The notes under the pieces: model-generated
Databases searched by the model: none
What the model saw: the letters and a program-made list of their open reading frames with translations, nothing else
What the model was told of the DNA's origin: nothing
Made by a program: the position numbers and the translations under genes
Source of the DNA: UBA10107 sp963835585
Lineage (GTDB): Archaea > Nanobdellota > Nanobdellia > Woesearchaeales > UBA10107
NCBI GenBank assembly: GCA_963835585.1
Contig: CAWIGF010000003.1
Coordinates: forward strand, 496,001-560,000
Reading direction: 5' to 3'
Length of the DNA: 64,000 bases
In this document: piece by piece, positions 8,592 through 17,300 of the stretch
How the letters are laid out: each line of letters begins with the position of its first letter
How positions within the stretch are numbered: position 1 is the first letter of the stretch

Positions 8592-9995
8592 ATGAAAAAG
8601 AGGCTTGTAACGACAACAATACTGCTGCTGTTCTTGCTACCGTTCGTGTTCGCCGATTCTGTCTCAACACCATCACAGGCAACAATATCTCCTCTTGGAG
8701 AAGCGACTTTTAACGTTCTCATAACAAACACCGAGCAGAACAAGGACACTTTCATGCTTCAGCTTTCCGATGTGACATGGTCACTTAGGACAGGATACAC
8801 GCCAGATTTCACGACAGGAGTAACATTGCAGCCGGGAGAGTCGAAAAACATAGTCGCACATATCAAGCCGGGAAGTTCAATAACTGCAGGAACATATTTC
8901 GTAGAATTGCAGGCACGCTCGCTTGGGGCAGGACAAACCCAGAATAGCATGTTCATAATCCGCGTCGATCCAACGTTCGTCGATTACAACATCACGATAG
9001 GAAGCCAGATCATAGGTTCTACTTCAATCGATCCAAGCAAGACAAGTTCTGTGGGAGTTCTCATCACGAATAATTATCCGGTGGACCTGCAGAACATAAC
9101 GGTAACTGCGCAGAGCAAATTCATAAACAAGAACGTCATTGTCGATGTACCTCCGGAATCAACGAAAATTGTCGAGTTCTCCGTAAACATTGATGGATCC
9201 ACTCCAAAGCAACAGGATCCGATAAACATAACAGTAATCCAAGGAAACAGGGTAATATCATCAGCTTCGGATATATTATACATAAATGAATACAAGTTGC
9301 CGTACGCATCCAACGTTACTGTTACACATCATTTCTTCTACACAGTGGACCAGATAATTTTCACGAATACCGAAAATGCTCAGAAGACCCAGGACGCAAT
9401 GGTCTTGAAGCCAAGCACTAGCGCAATCTTATTTACTAGTCCAGCAGCAACTACAACTCAATTCGACAACCAGACATACTTCGTATGGTCGAGCATATCT
9501 TTGAATCCTGGCCAGACTTACACCGTAACTATCGTCGAGGATTACAGGGAAATTGCAATCGTTATCGTCATAATTCTCATACTAATAATAGCATACTATT
9601 CAATGAGATGCCCAATCATCGTGAAGAAGAAAGCATTCGCGATACACAAGAAAGACACTGGAAACAACGAGATAAAGGTAATAATCCAATTGAGGAACAG
9701 AAGCAACAGGTACATCGAACAGACAAGAGTCCTTGAAAGACTGCCAATCATACACAAAGTCGAGCCGGATTTCGGACCAGGAACACCAGAACCCAAATTC
9801 AGGAGGCATGGAAACACTGAAGTTATTCTTGACTGGGACATAGCGCTTGCTCCAAAGGAAGAGAGGATATTCACGTACAAGATAAAATCTGCATTGCCTA
9901 TTGTCGGGGAATACACTTTGCATCCGACTGTTGTGCAGTATGGTAAGAAAAATAAAAGAGTCGCTTCGGACCCTTACAGATTAGTCATTGATTAG
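8592..9995 (+). CDS. Membrane-anchored secreted protein with Ig-like domains, 467 aa
   Basis: A signal peptide (MKKRLVTTTILLLFLLPFVFADS) is followed by beta-rich domains of the COG1361/CARDB kind (for example ATISPLGEATFNVLITNTEQN, where a conserved N-T pair precedes a variable loop). A transmembrane helix sits near residues 315-335 (IAIVIVIILILIIAYYS), and a cytoplasmic domain of about 130 residues ends in LVID. The cytoplasmic part again looks like a CARDB fold (VIIQLRNRSNRYIEQTRVLERLP). The ATG at 8592 is chosen because GGTG at 8581-8584 is well spaced for it; an ATG at 8586 is too close. Likely surface or envelope role; specific function unknown. Confidence 0.75.
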   Translation: MKKRLVTTTILLLFLLPFVFADSVSTPSQATISPLGEATFNVLITNTEQNKDTFMLQLSDVTWSLRTGYTPDFTTGVTLQPGESKNIVAHIKPGSSITAGTYFVELQARSLGAGQTQNSMFIIRVDPTFVDYNITIGSQIIGSTSIDPSKTSSVGVLITNNYPVDLQNITVTAQSKFINKNVIVDVPPESTKIVEFSVNIDGSTPKQQDPINITVIQGNRVISSASDILYINEYKLPYASNVTVTHHFFYTVDQIIFTNTENAQKTQDAMVLKPSTSAILFTSPAATTTQFDNQTYFVWSSISLNPGQTYTVTIVEDYREIAIVIVIILILIIAYYSMRCPIIVKKKAFAIHKKDTGNNEIKVIIQLRNRSNRYIEQTRVLERLPIIHKVEPDFGPGTPEPKFRRHGNTEVILDWDIALAPKEERIFTYKIKSALPIVGEYTLHPTVVQYGKKNKRVASDPYRLVID

Positions 9996-10344
9996 GTTCT
10001 TTTTTATTTAGCAAAGCAAGATAACCGCCAAGCAACATGCCGAGCAATCCATAACTCATCATCTTCAGATATCCTTTGGCTGACTCGCGTTTTGTTCTTG
10101 CTTCATCTACATAATTTTCAAGAGCGGATATCTCATTTTTTGTCGGTTCGTTATTTTTTAACAAAGTATCTATTTTCGATTTGGGAAGGATAAATTCTCT
10201 TTTTGCTTCGCCGTATTCCTGAACGACTGCAGTCATTGGTTTTGTTGTGTACACATCAGAAAGTTCTCTCTCTCCCGCAAGGAATGTGACTATGCTTGCC
10301 ATCAATACAGGATATGATAATTCGTGCAATAAGTTCTTGTTCAT
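9985..10344 (-). CDS. Small membrane protein, 119 aa
   Basis: Starts MNKNLLHELSYPVLMASIVTF at the ATG at 10344; the frame extends further but a TATA box (tttatatag on the minus strand, about 10362-10370) lies just upstream of this ATG. Predicted hydrophobic segments are at residues about 10-25 and 92-110 (YGLLGMLLGGYLALL), with a charged helical middle. The end overlaps the neighbouring convergent gene by 11 bases. It resembles its upstream neighbour in layout (helix, charged middle, helix). No known family. Confidence 0.6.
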   Translation of the reverse strand: MNKNLLHELSYPVLMASIVTFLAGERELSDVYTTKPMTAVVQEYGEAKREFILPKSKIDTLLKNNEPTKNEISALENYVDEARTKRESAKGYLKMMSYGLLGMLLGGYLALLNKKEPNQ

Positions 10345-10384
10345 CTTAACGACTAAAAAAGGGCCTCTATATAAATGTTGCAGA

Positions 10385-10930
10385 TTATTGACTAGCTGCT
10401 TGTGTTTCCTTTCTTTTGCGATCAATAATGTTCACCTGGCTTGAATAATACAAACCAGGTAAAATAAAACCCCCAAAAGCCGTCCCGATCAGACAAAGAA
10501 AAGCATCTATAATCGAGCCATATATTTTTTTAGTTTTGTCCCTAATTGCATTTTGATACGAAATATATTCAGGGTCAGCAACAGCTTCCTTCATTTCTTT
10601 GTTGAGATATGAAACCATTCTGTCTATTGAAACAACATATTTCTTGTTCAGGTCCTCGCGTTCATTTCTCTCCTCTTCTGTTTCAGGAAAAATCAAGGAA
10701 GATAATCCGGAACTGGACAATTCCAATTTAGCCTTGTCAGCGACATTGTATTCGTACTGCTCCACGACTGCAGGTTTGTCCACTGGATGGAGAGAGGATT
10801 TTAAAGCAGGGTATCCGGCATGTAACGTAAATCCCAGCCCAACGGCAATCATCAAACGAGACGCTATTCTGCATCTTTTATCGAGCCGATTAAGTTCCTC
10901 ATAATATGATTTGTCGTTGACTTCGTTCAT
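10385..10930 (-). CDS. Membrane protein, 181 aa
   Basis: Has two hydrophobic segments, at residues about 24-42 (ASRLMIAVGLGFTLHAGYP) and 140-160 (IIDAFLCLIGTAFGGFILPG), with a charged, largely helical region between them and a basic tail. On the minus strand, GGTGGG lies six bases before the ATG, a good ribosome binding site, and the TATA-like tttataaat near 10970-10978 gives a short leader. The same layout as the 119-residue protein downstream suggests related function or duplication. Family not recognised. Confidence 0.65.
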   Translation of the reverse strand: MNEVNDKSYYEELNRLDKRCRIASRLMIAVGLGFTLHAGYPALKSSLHPVDKPAVVEQYEYNVADKAKLELSSSGLSSLIFPETEEERNEREDLNKKYVVSIDRMVSYLNKEMKEAVADPEYISYQNAIRDKTKKIYGSIIDAFLCLIGTAFGGFILPGLYYSSQVNIIDRKRKETQAASQ

Positions 10931-10949
10931 ATGCCCACCTTATGCTACC

Positions 10950-10984
10950 ATTACTTAAATTTTATCATAATATTTATAAAGCAC
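10950..10984. repeat. Promoter-like direct repeat, copy A
   Basis: A 35-base stretch nearly identical to 11774-11808 (4 mismatches; core ataatatttataaagcac identical). It contains a TATA element usable on the minus strand for the 181-residue membrane protein. With copy B it brackets about 790 bases that contain the homing endonuclease gene. Confidence 0.75.
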
Positions 10985-11018
10985 GTTATTAGGTAGTATC
11001 TTATCCACTAGAAACAAT

Positions 11019-11639
11019 CTAAATGAATTCCATTATGCGTGCAGTTTTTCTCCTGCAACTAAATCCAATTGTGTTATGAAATTGTTTTACCTCCTTTACC
11101 ACAATAGCATATACGTTTCTTTTGCTTCCATACCCTTCTCTTAGTTTAGATTTTATTTCAAATTCTTCAAGAATCTTTTGTATCTGTTGAAGTCCTGTCT
11201 TATTTATTGAGTAAAGCCTTACACACAAATCTTTTGGAGGAATAACTGAACCTTCATCATCAAACAACGCTCTCAAAAACTCTCTTTTTATTTCTTTGTT
11301 TGTTTCAAATATTTGTCGAGGCACGAACCATTTTGTCGAGCTAAACTTGCAGTATTTTTTTAAGTCATTGAATGCTAATTTTGAGCGGGTGTAAGCAAAG
11401 GGAATGAATTTTCCTTTCTTTTTTCCAGATTCATGAACTCCCTTCTTTATTGGCGTTCCGTAGACAATAGATAAATCATTTTCAAATTGTTCAAGTAAAT
11501 CTAAATCAGTTACTTCATATCTTAGGTAGTAATTTGTTTTCGTTTTGTAAACACAACCATCTCCGATTAAATGCCCAATGAGTCTCGCTTTTTCTTTTGT
11601 GAGATTTTCAAATCCTTCATTTAATCTATTTATTCTCAT
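11019..11639 (-). CDS. Free-standing LAGLIDADG homing endonuclease, 206 aa
   Basis: Two LAGLIDADG-type motifs are present: LIGHLIGDG (about residues 20-28) and LRALFDDEG (about 122-130). Both keep the catalytic acidic residue in the penultimate position (D and E), so a single-chain active nuclease is plausible. Size matches compact archaeal intron or free-standing enzymes. A TATA box (gatatata, about 11658-11666) is about 25 bases upstream of the ATG at 11639, so it has its own leaderless promoter. It is not inside an intron or intein, but the next gene is an intron-containing tRNA. Such enzymes cut a long asymmetric DNA site and spread by gene conversion. Confidence 0.85.
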   Translation of the reverse strand: MRINRLNEGFENLTKEKARLIGHLIGDGCVYKTKTNYYLRYEVTDLDLLEQFENDLSIVYGTPIKKGVHESGKKKGKFIPFAYTRSKLAFNDLKKYCKFSSTKWFVPRQIFETNKEIKREFLRALFDDEGSVIPPKDLCVRLYSINKTGLQQIQKILEEFEIKSKLREGYGSKRNVYAIVVKEVKQFHNTIGFSCRRKTARIMEFI

Positions 11640-11773
11640 ACAGGTTCAAAAGAAATAGTGATATATAAGCCTCACACGCAGTTGTCCTGTGGAAAATAAA
11701 AAAGAGATACCTCCTCAAAAATCCATATCGGTTGAGGGAAAGGCCTGTATGCATATATCCTGTTTACACCACA

Positions 11774-11808
11774 ATTATCTGAATTTTATGATAATATTTA
11801 TAAAGCAC
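11774..11808. repeat. Promoter-like direct repeat, copy B
   Basis: Second copy of the 10950-10984 repeat. Its tttataaa element lies about 25 bases upstream of the tRNA start at 11829, so this copy appears to be the tRNA promoter. Confidence 0.75.
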
Positions 11809-11828
11809 TTAATAAGCTAAAAGTACAT

Positions 11829-11988
11829 CCCCGCGTAGCTCAGCGGTTAGAGCACTTGGCTGTGTGTCCCGCGCGAAAGCAAGGACAAGCTAGAGATGTG
11901 CAATCGCCGCTAGACTGAGCATGACGCTCTGAATGATAAGCGGACAGCCGTGCCCGAGAGATCGGTGGTTCAAATCCGCCCGCGGGGA
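11829..11988 (+). tRNA. tRNA gene with about 87-nt intron; anticodon probably GTG (His)
   Basis: The ends form a good tRNA: acceptor CCCCGCG/CGCGGGG, D-arm GCTC-AGCGGTTA-GAGC, anticodon stem CTTGG/CCGAG, variable loop AGATC, T-arm GGTGG-TTCAAAT-CCGCC, discriminator A. The anticodon loop is split by an insert, best placed at 11865-11951, which gives loop CTGTGGC and anticodon GTG. The insert's 5' TGTCC pairs with GGACA near its 3' end, consistent with an archaeal bulge-helix-bulge intron. Against His: residue 73 is A and base -1 is T rather than the usual G-1/C73, although these two could pair. Other cut positions would give GTT or GGT, so identity is uncertain. Confidence 0.7.
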
Positions 11989-12191
11989 TTTCGATTTTTT
12001 TACTTATAAAAAAACGCCATAAGTTCTTTATTACCTAAATGCTCTGTTTGTTACCTTATTTTCAAAGAAAAGTAATTGAGGGACTACGCAGAACAAACAT
12101 TTAAATATTATCCAATAATATCACAAAACATGGCAACAAAAACTGATTGTTTTTGGCAAGAGTAAGCGCTTTTTCTTAGATGGATTTGTGA

Positions 12192-13256
12192 AGGACGGTT
12201 GCCGGTGGCAAATGCGATCCATACGACGTCATAATCATTGGCAGCGGTATTGCTGGAAGCTCTCTGGCTTTTGAACTGGAAAAAAGGCATGCAAACTACT
12301 TTATTTGTACTGACCAAAAAAATTCTTTATCAAACACATCATCACTGAGTTACGGACATTGCAGGATACCCAAGCAAAAAAATCTGGATGAGATCGTCAG
12401 CATGAGCGTGTCTCAATTGGGAGAAAACGAAGAAAGGATGCGCTTCGTTTATTCCAGGTCGGAACTTGCCCGTGATTTATTTGAAGAACTAGACATAAAT
12501 TTCAAGTATAGAAGTTTCGGCATAATTCCATTATATGAAAAAAGAGGAGGGGGCGTAGTCCTGGAAAGACTGCAACGGCTCATTCCTTCAATTGAAACGG
12601 AAACAAAACTAATGGACTTCACGCCAACGAATCTGGGATACAAAGTATGTCTCAGGAAAAATGGCAGAATTTTTGAGGTGGAATCAAGGCATCTTGTCCT
12701 GGCGACGGGGGGATATAGTGGAACTTTCAAATACACTGACAACGTCCGCTACAAGGACTATAATGTTTTTGACATCGTCAGAAAGAATGGAGGAAGCATA
12801 GTAAACCTAGACTGCATATTCGTCCATCCATTTGGCTACAATCAAGGAAGAAGAATTTTAATCGGGAATGAGAGCAAAAGAGGAGAATTTGTCGATGCCG
12901 AAGGCAATTTTGTCTTTGATAAAGAAACCCGTCAATTAATCAAGGACAATAATTACCACGAGATTTTCAACACGCTTCTCGAGCAGATGGACTCCTGCAG
13001 AAGGAAGGGATCCAATGTTTACTTTGTGGACGCGGACAGGAAGATCGAGATTGTCCCAACAACGCATTATACAGCGGGAGGAATCAAGACAAACCACATG
13101 GGAGAGGTCGCTGGCTGCAGAAATCTTTTCGCGATAGGTGAATGCGGAGCGGACGGCTCAAGAAACGGAGGCAGATTTCCAGGGTACGCGTTCACGGCCG
13201 CCATCGTGTACGGAAAAGTCTTGGGAGATAAATTTTCGCCAGAGCGATATTATTAA
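12192..13256 (+). pseudogene. FAD-dependent oxidoreductase (FrdA/aspartate-oxidase-like), start codon displaced
   Basis: The frame is open from 12192. It contains the FAD-binding Rossmann start YDVIIIGSGIAGSS (GxGxxG) from about 12222 and ends with the FAD_binding_2 signature HYTAGGIKTN and the LFAIGECGADGSRNGG region. About 350 residues, shorter than full succinate dehydrogenase or aspartate oxidase (over 500), so the C-terminal helical domain is missing. No start codon occurs in frame before GSGIAG. The ATG at 12212, behind a GGTGG site, would give MDPYDVIII if one C (12215) were absent. The first in-frame ATG is 12402, which would lose the FAD-binding motif. Either a real frameshift or a sequence error. 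Confidence 0.7.
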
Positions 13257-13963
13257 TTTGTTCTCGCGATTAAATTTACTTCGTAGGCTTCGATAATTCT
13301 CGGCAGATCGCCGGCCAATTCCAGTTCTTGTATTATCGAGTACTTCTTTCTCCTAAGAACATCAATAAGTTTCTTGTCCTTGAGAAAATAAGACAGGCAA
13401 TTGAATCCGTCCCTTATCTGTTTTCTTAGGGGTTCTTTTTCATTATACCTTGGATTCGTCCCTTCTATGTCTTTCAAATATTTGTCTTCAAAAAGTCCGC
13501 TGGGGCGCATTGCGAGGGCTATCCCCCAGTTGGTCCCAAATCCTAAGCTGGCTAGCTCAGGATTTGTAAGCAAAGACTCATAGAGCGCTGCGTCATATTC
13601 AGGCCTAACCTTGCTCAGCGGAATGTAACCAAGCATAACTTCTACGTTTGTTTCGCCGGGCTCTTCTGTGTCCCTGGTTTCAAATTTCCTGAATTTGGCC
13701 TTTGCGTTTTCCGAGAGATTGAATATCGTGCTTTCCAGCAGGGAGTATGTGGATGGATCGATCTTTGACTCAAGTGTCTTTAACTTTTCTTTTACAAGAT
13801 TTGTGATGTCTTTTTCAACGAGAACACTTTCTGTCAAGGAGACCAGCACAATTTCTTTGGAAAGAATCGATTCTCCTTTGATCGACGTTCTTTCACAGTC
13901 TCTTCCGAATACTTGGTTCTCGATAATCGGCAGATAACCGTTTCTCTGTGAATAATTCACCAT
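13253..13963 (-). CDS. Hypothetical protein, 236 aa
   Basis: No family recognised. Start chosen at MVNYSQRNGYLPIIENQVFGRD because a TATA-like element (gtttaaatatt on the minus strand, about 13983-13995) lies 25-27 bases upstream; the frame itself opens slightly earlier. It is soluble and mixed helical/strand, with the segment ESILSKEIVLVSLTESVLVEKDI resembling a beta-strand followed by an amphipathic helix. It overlaps the convergent FAD gene by four bases. Confidence 0.6.
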   Translation of the reverse strand: MVNYSQRNGYLPIIENQVFGRDCERTSIKGESILSKEIVLVSLTESVLVEKDITNLVKEKLKTLESKIDPSTYSLLESTIFNLSENAKAKFRKFETRDTEEPGETNVEVMLGYIPLSKVRPEYDAALYESLLTNPELASLGFGTNWGIALAMRPSGLFEDKYLKDIEGTNPRYNEKEPLRKQIRDGFNCLSYFLKDKKLIDVLRRKKYSIIQELELAGDLPRIIEAYEVNLIARTN

Positions 13964-14095
13964 CTTGCATTGAATCGCAGACAATATTTAAACATTATGG
14001 CAGTCTGACGTTATTGAACTTGGCTTTAATAATTCATGGAACAAGCTGAAGGAATACAGAGCGAACATGATTTTTTAACTCAAGATTCCAAAACA

Positions 14096-14119
14096 TTTAT
14101 ATATACAATAGTATATAAA
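14096..14119. promoter_or_regulatory. Inverted repeat overlapping the RHH gene promoter
   Basis: TTTATATA and TATATAAA form 8-base arms with an 8-base spacer, directly covering the TATA box of the gene starting at 14127; a GTATATAA direct repeat follows. A dimeric ribbon-helix-helix protein could bind here to control its own operon (inference). Confidence 0.5.
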
Positions 14120-14126
14120 GTATATA

Positions 14127-14324
14127 ATGGCTATTAGAAATACTTCGTATATTAAAAATACTTTATCAACTAATAATATGCAATCTACAAAATCTACAAC
14201 AATCAGAATCAGTCAGAGCACAAAGGAGAAGATCGAGAATCTTGACTTTGTTAGGAAGGACACTTTCGACGAGATACTCCTGAAATTGATAGATTTTTAC
14301 GAAAAAGCGAAAAAAAGCAGGTAA
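14127..14324 (+). CDS. Ribbon-helix-helix (CopG/Arc-like) DNA-binding protein, 65 aa
   Basis: The segment STTIRISQSTKEKIENLDFV followed by RKDTFDEILLKLIDFYEK has the beta-strand plus two helices of RHH regulators, as in archaeal VapB-like antitoxins. The ATG at 14127 follows a TATA box by about 27 bases (leaderless); an internal ATG at 14178 would give just the RHH core. No toxin gene follows. Instead the next gene, one base after the stop, encodes a giant surface protein, so this may be an autoregulator of surface protein expression. Confidence 0.7.
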   Translation: MAIRNTSYIKNTLSTNNMQSTKSTTIRISQSTKEKIENLDFVRKDTFDEILLKLIDFYEKAKKSR

Positions 14325-14325
14325 A

Positions 14326-17300
14326 ATGACGAAAAAAGAGGCGGAAACTAATCCTATAGGAAAGTTATTCTTATTTGTCGCTGTGTGCCTGTTATTCGTT
14401 ATGGGTGCGTATGCCCTTCCGGCAGTTGTTTCTGTTTCATCAGATTCACAATATTATGGATTAACAAATGTTTCTCCAATAATCATACAAATAACATTTA
14501 ATGAGAGCATTTCAGATGCCCCTGCGATAAATGTCAGTGACGTCCCGTATGAAGTCAATGATTGCGGTGATTCAGATGATACAACATTCTGCTTTGATTA
14601 CAATCTTACTCCGTACATCGATACGCCAACACCATATCTGCAGGAGAACATCACAATTTTCAACGCAACAAGTTCTGGCGGCACAATGGATCCTGATTAC
14701 AGCCACAGCTTCATCGTCGATACTGTCGCTCCTGTTTTGACTGAGATTACACCAATCGGCATAACAAATTATGTCGGTAATTCATCCACAGATTACGTTG
14801 GTGCCCCATATATATTCAATTCCTCTGAAGCTGGAAGCGCATTTATCTACGGAGCATGTGATTTTTACCCACCTGAAAATTATCTTTCATGGCCAAATCT
14901 TCCTGCAGGCCTGATTATATTTAATCTTTCCTCCGGTTCGACTGACGGAACATACAGCGGCTGCTCAATCACGGTCACAGATGCAGCAGGAAATGTAGGC
15001 GAATTGAACGTAACTCCGTACACAATCGATAGATCCCTCCCTTACGTTGTAAATATTTCATCAGATAACCAGACATATAGTTCGACAACATCTTCTCCAG
15101 TAACGATACAAATAGACTTCGACAAAAATATTTCAAGTGCTCCAAGTCCCGTCATAAGTGTTTCTCCTGACAACGATGCCGAATCAGTCACTGACTGCGG
15201 AGATTCCGATCCAACGACATTCTGCTTCAATTATGATATTCCTGCGAGCACTTCACAGGAAGAAACAATTACAGTTTCCGAAGCACAGGATGTAGCGGGA
15301 AATATCATGAGCAGCGATTCAAACCATACATTCGTTGTAGATACTGTTCCTCCTGACGTTGAATCCATCTCATCGAACGGCCTGACATATAATTCACTAA
15401 GTCCATCCACTGTAACAATGCAGGTAAACTTCACTAAGAACATTTCAAACGTCCCTTCCATAAGTGTTTCTCCTGACGCAGGCGGATCAGTAAATGATTG
15501 CGGCGATTCTGACAATACAACATTCTGCTTCAATTACAGCATTCCTGAAAACACGTCAGTACCAACGGAAGAAATCGATGTTTCTAATGCGATAGATATG
15601 GCCGGAAATACTATGAGTTCTGATTATTTTGGTAATTTTGCTATTGATACTGTCATTCCTTTTTTAGATACAGTAAGTATAAGCTCAAACAATATAGATA
15701 CGGCGATGGCAAACATCGGAGACCAAATAACATTATATTTTATGCCTGATAGCATTGATCTCTTGGCGATTGAAAATGTGACCATCGATGGACATGTGGT
15801 GGATGTCTTTGATAATGGCGGCGGTTCATCATATTCCGCATACTATATCATGAACTCATCTGATCCGCAAGGCCCTGTTAATTTCACAATAGACTTCACG
15901 GATGCGTATGGAAATCCAGGAGCAGAAGTTGATTCTACGACTGATGGAAGCAGCGTGACCTTTGATACGAATGCTCCGAGCTTGATTTCAATTAACACAA
16001 ATACATCAGTTTTCGGAGTCGGTTCTGGATATATTGACCTTCAGTGGAACGAGAGCCTGTCGAACTGCACATTATATGTTGATGGCGTATCTGAAGGAAG
16101 CCTATACTCGAACCTAAGCACAGGAGAGTGCGGAATGACGTATCCGCTAACGATTAATAATTATCCTTCCATGAATCTTACCATGGATGTGACGGATCTT
16201 GCGGGAAACAACGCAGAATGGAATGAAAAAGCCTATCTGGATTTATGCGGCGCACCGATATCCGGCAACCTTATTCTACAATCAGATATTACAGGGTGCA
16301 CTGGAAACGGGTTAGATGTCAATATCTCCGATGTAACAATTGACTGCGCGGGACATTCGATATCAGATGTTCGAAGAGGCGGAAGCAATTACGGAATAGA
16401 TATTGAGAATTATACAGGAGTGAATGTAGAGAACTGTGACATATCTGGTTTCGGCGATGGAATTTATATGAGTAATTCCGGAAATCCTAGCGACTTCAAC
16501 ATAGTAAACAATTCAAACATACACGACAATGTCAATGAAGGCATATATGCTGACATCTCATATGCGACAATTGCGGACACGAATTTCACGAATAATGGAA
16601 ATACATCCACAGGACTTCATGCCGTGAATTCATTTGTCAATCTCCTGAATGGAAACTTCATCAACAACGGAGATTACGGAATATTTGGAGAGACCGATGA
16701 CTCTGTCCGTTGGACATTGACGAAAGATGCCGAATGCACCAACAACAACATATCCTTCGATGGCGGACTAGCGCCATTGGGCCATTCCATAATCCCGAAA
16801 AACTGCGGAGTGTGGATAAATGGAGAAGAACTGAATTTCTCAGCTGGAGAGGAAGGACTTATTCCGTTGTATATTGACACAACCGCCGATAACACGAATG
16901 CCACTGGCGGAAGAGATGCAGGAATAGAAACAGAAGTGCATACCATAACCGGAGTCACCGGAGAATTAAATGTCAGTTTCTACAGCCAAAATCCAGGAGG
17001 GTCTGGATTCCAAATGGCTCCTTTGGGCCTGTGGATCGAAATTAATCCTACGGACGACCTCGTAAATAATCTCGACTATTTCATCTTGAAGGCGTATTAT
17101 GATAAAGATAATATCAGGGCGAGAGGCCTTGATGAAAACAGCCTGAGGATAGAATATTACAACGATACAAGCGGAACATGGACTGTATTCAATGATCCAT
17201 ACGGCGGAGTGAACACCACTGACGATTACATATGGGCAAATGTCACTCATTTCAGCATCTTCGGAATATTTGGCGGTGCAAGTTCTTCAAGCCAAGTGTA

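Noticed and set aside
11855..11957. Group I intron or C/D-box guide RNA within the tRNA insert
   Set aside because: No group I P/Q/R/S core; CTGA-like boxes exist but lack the C-D'-C'-D order and spacing. An ordinary archaeal intron fits better.
12402..12404. ATG 12402 as true start of the FAD oxidoreductase
   Set aside because: It would remove the GSGIAG FAD-binding motif that is clearly encoded upstream in the same frame.
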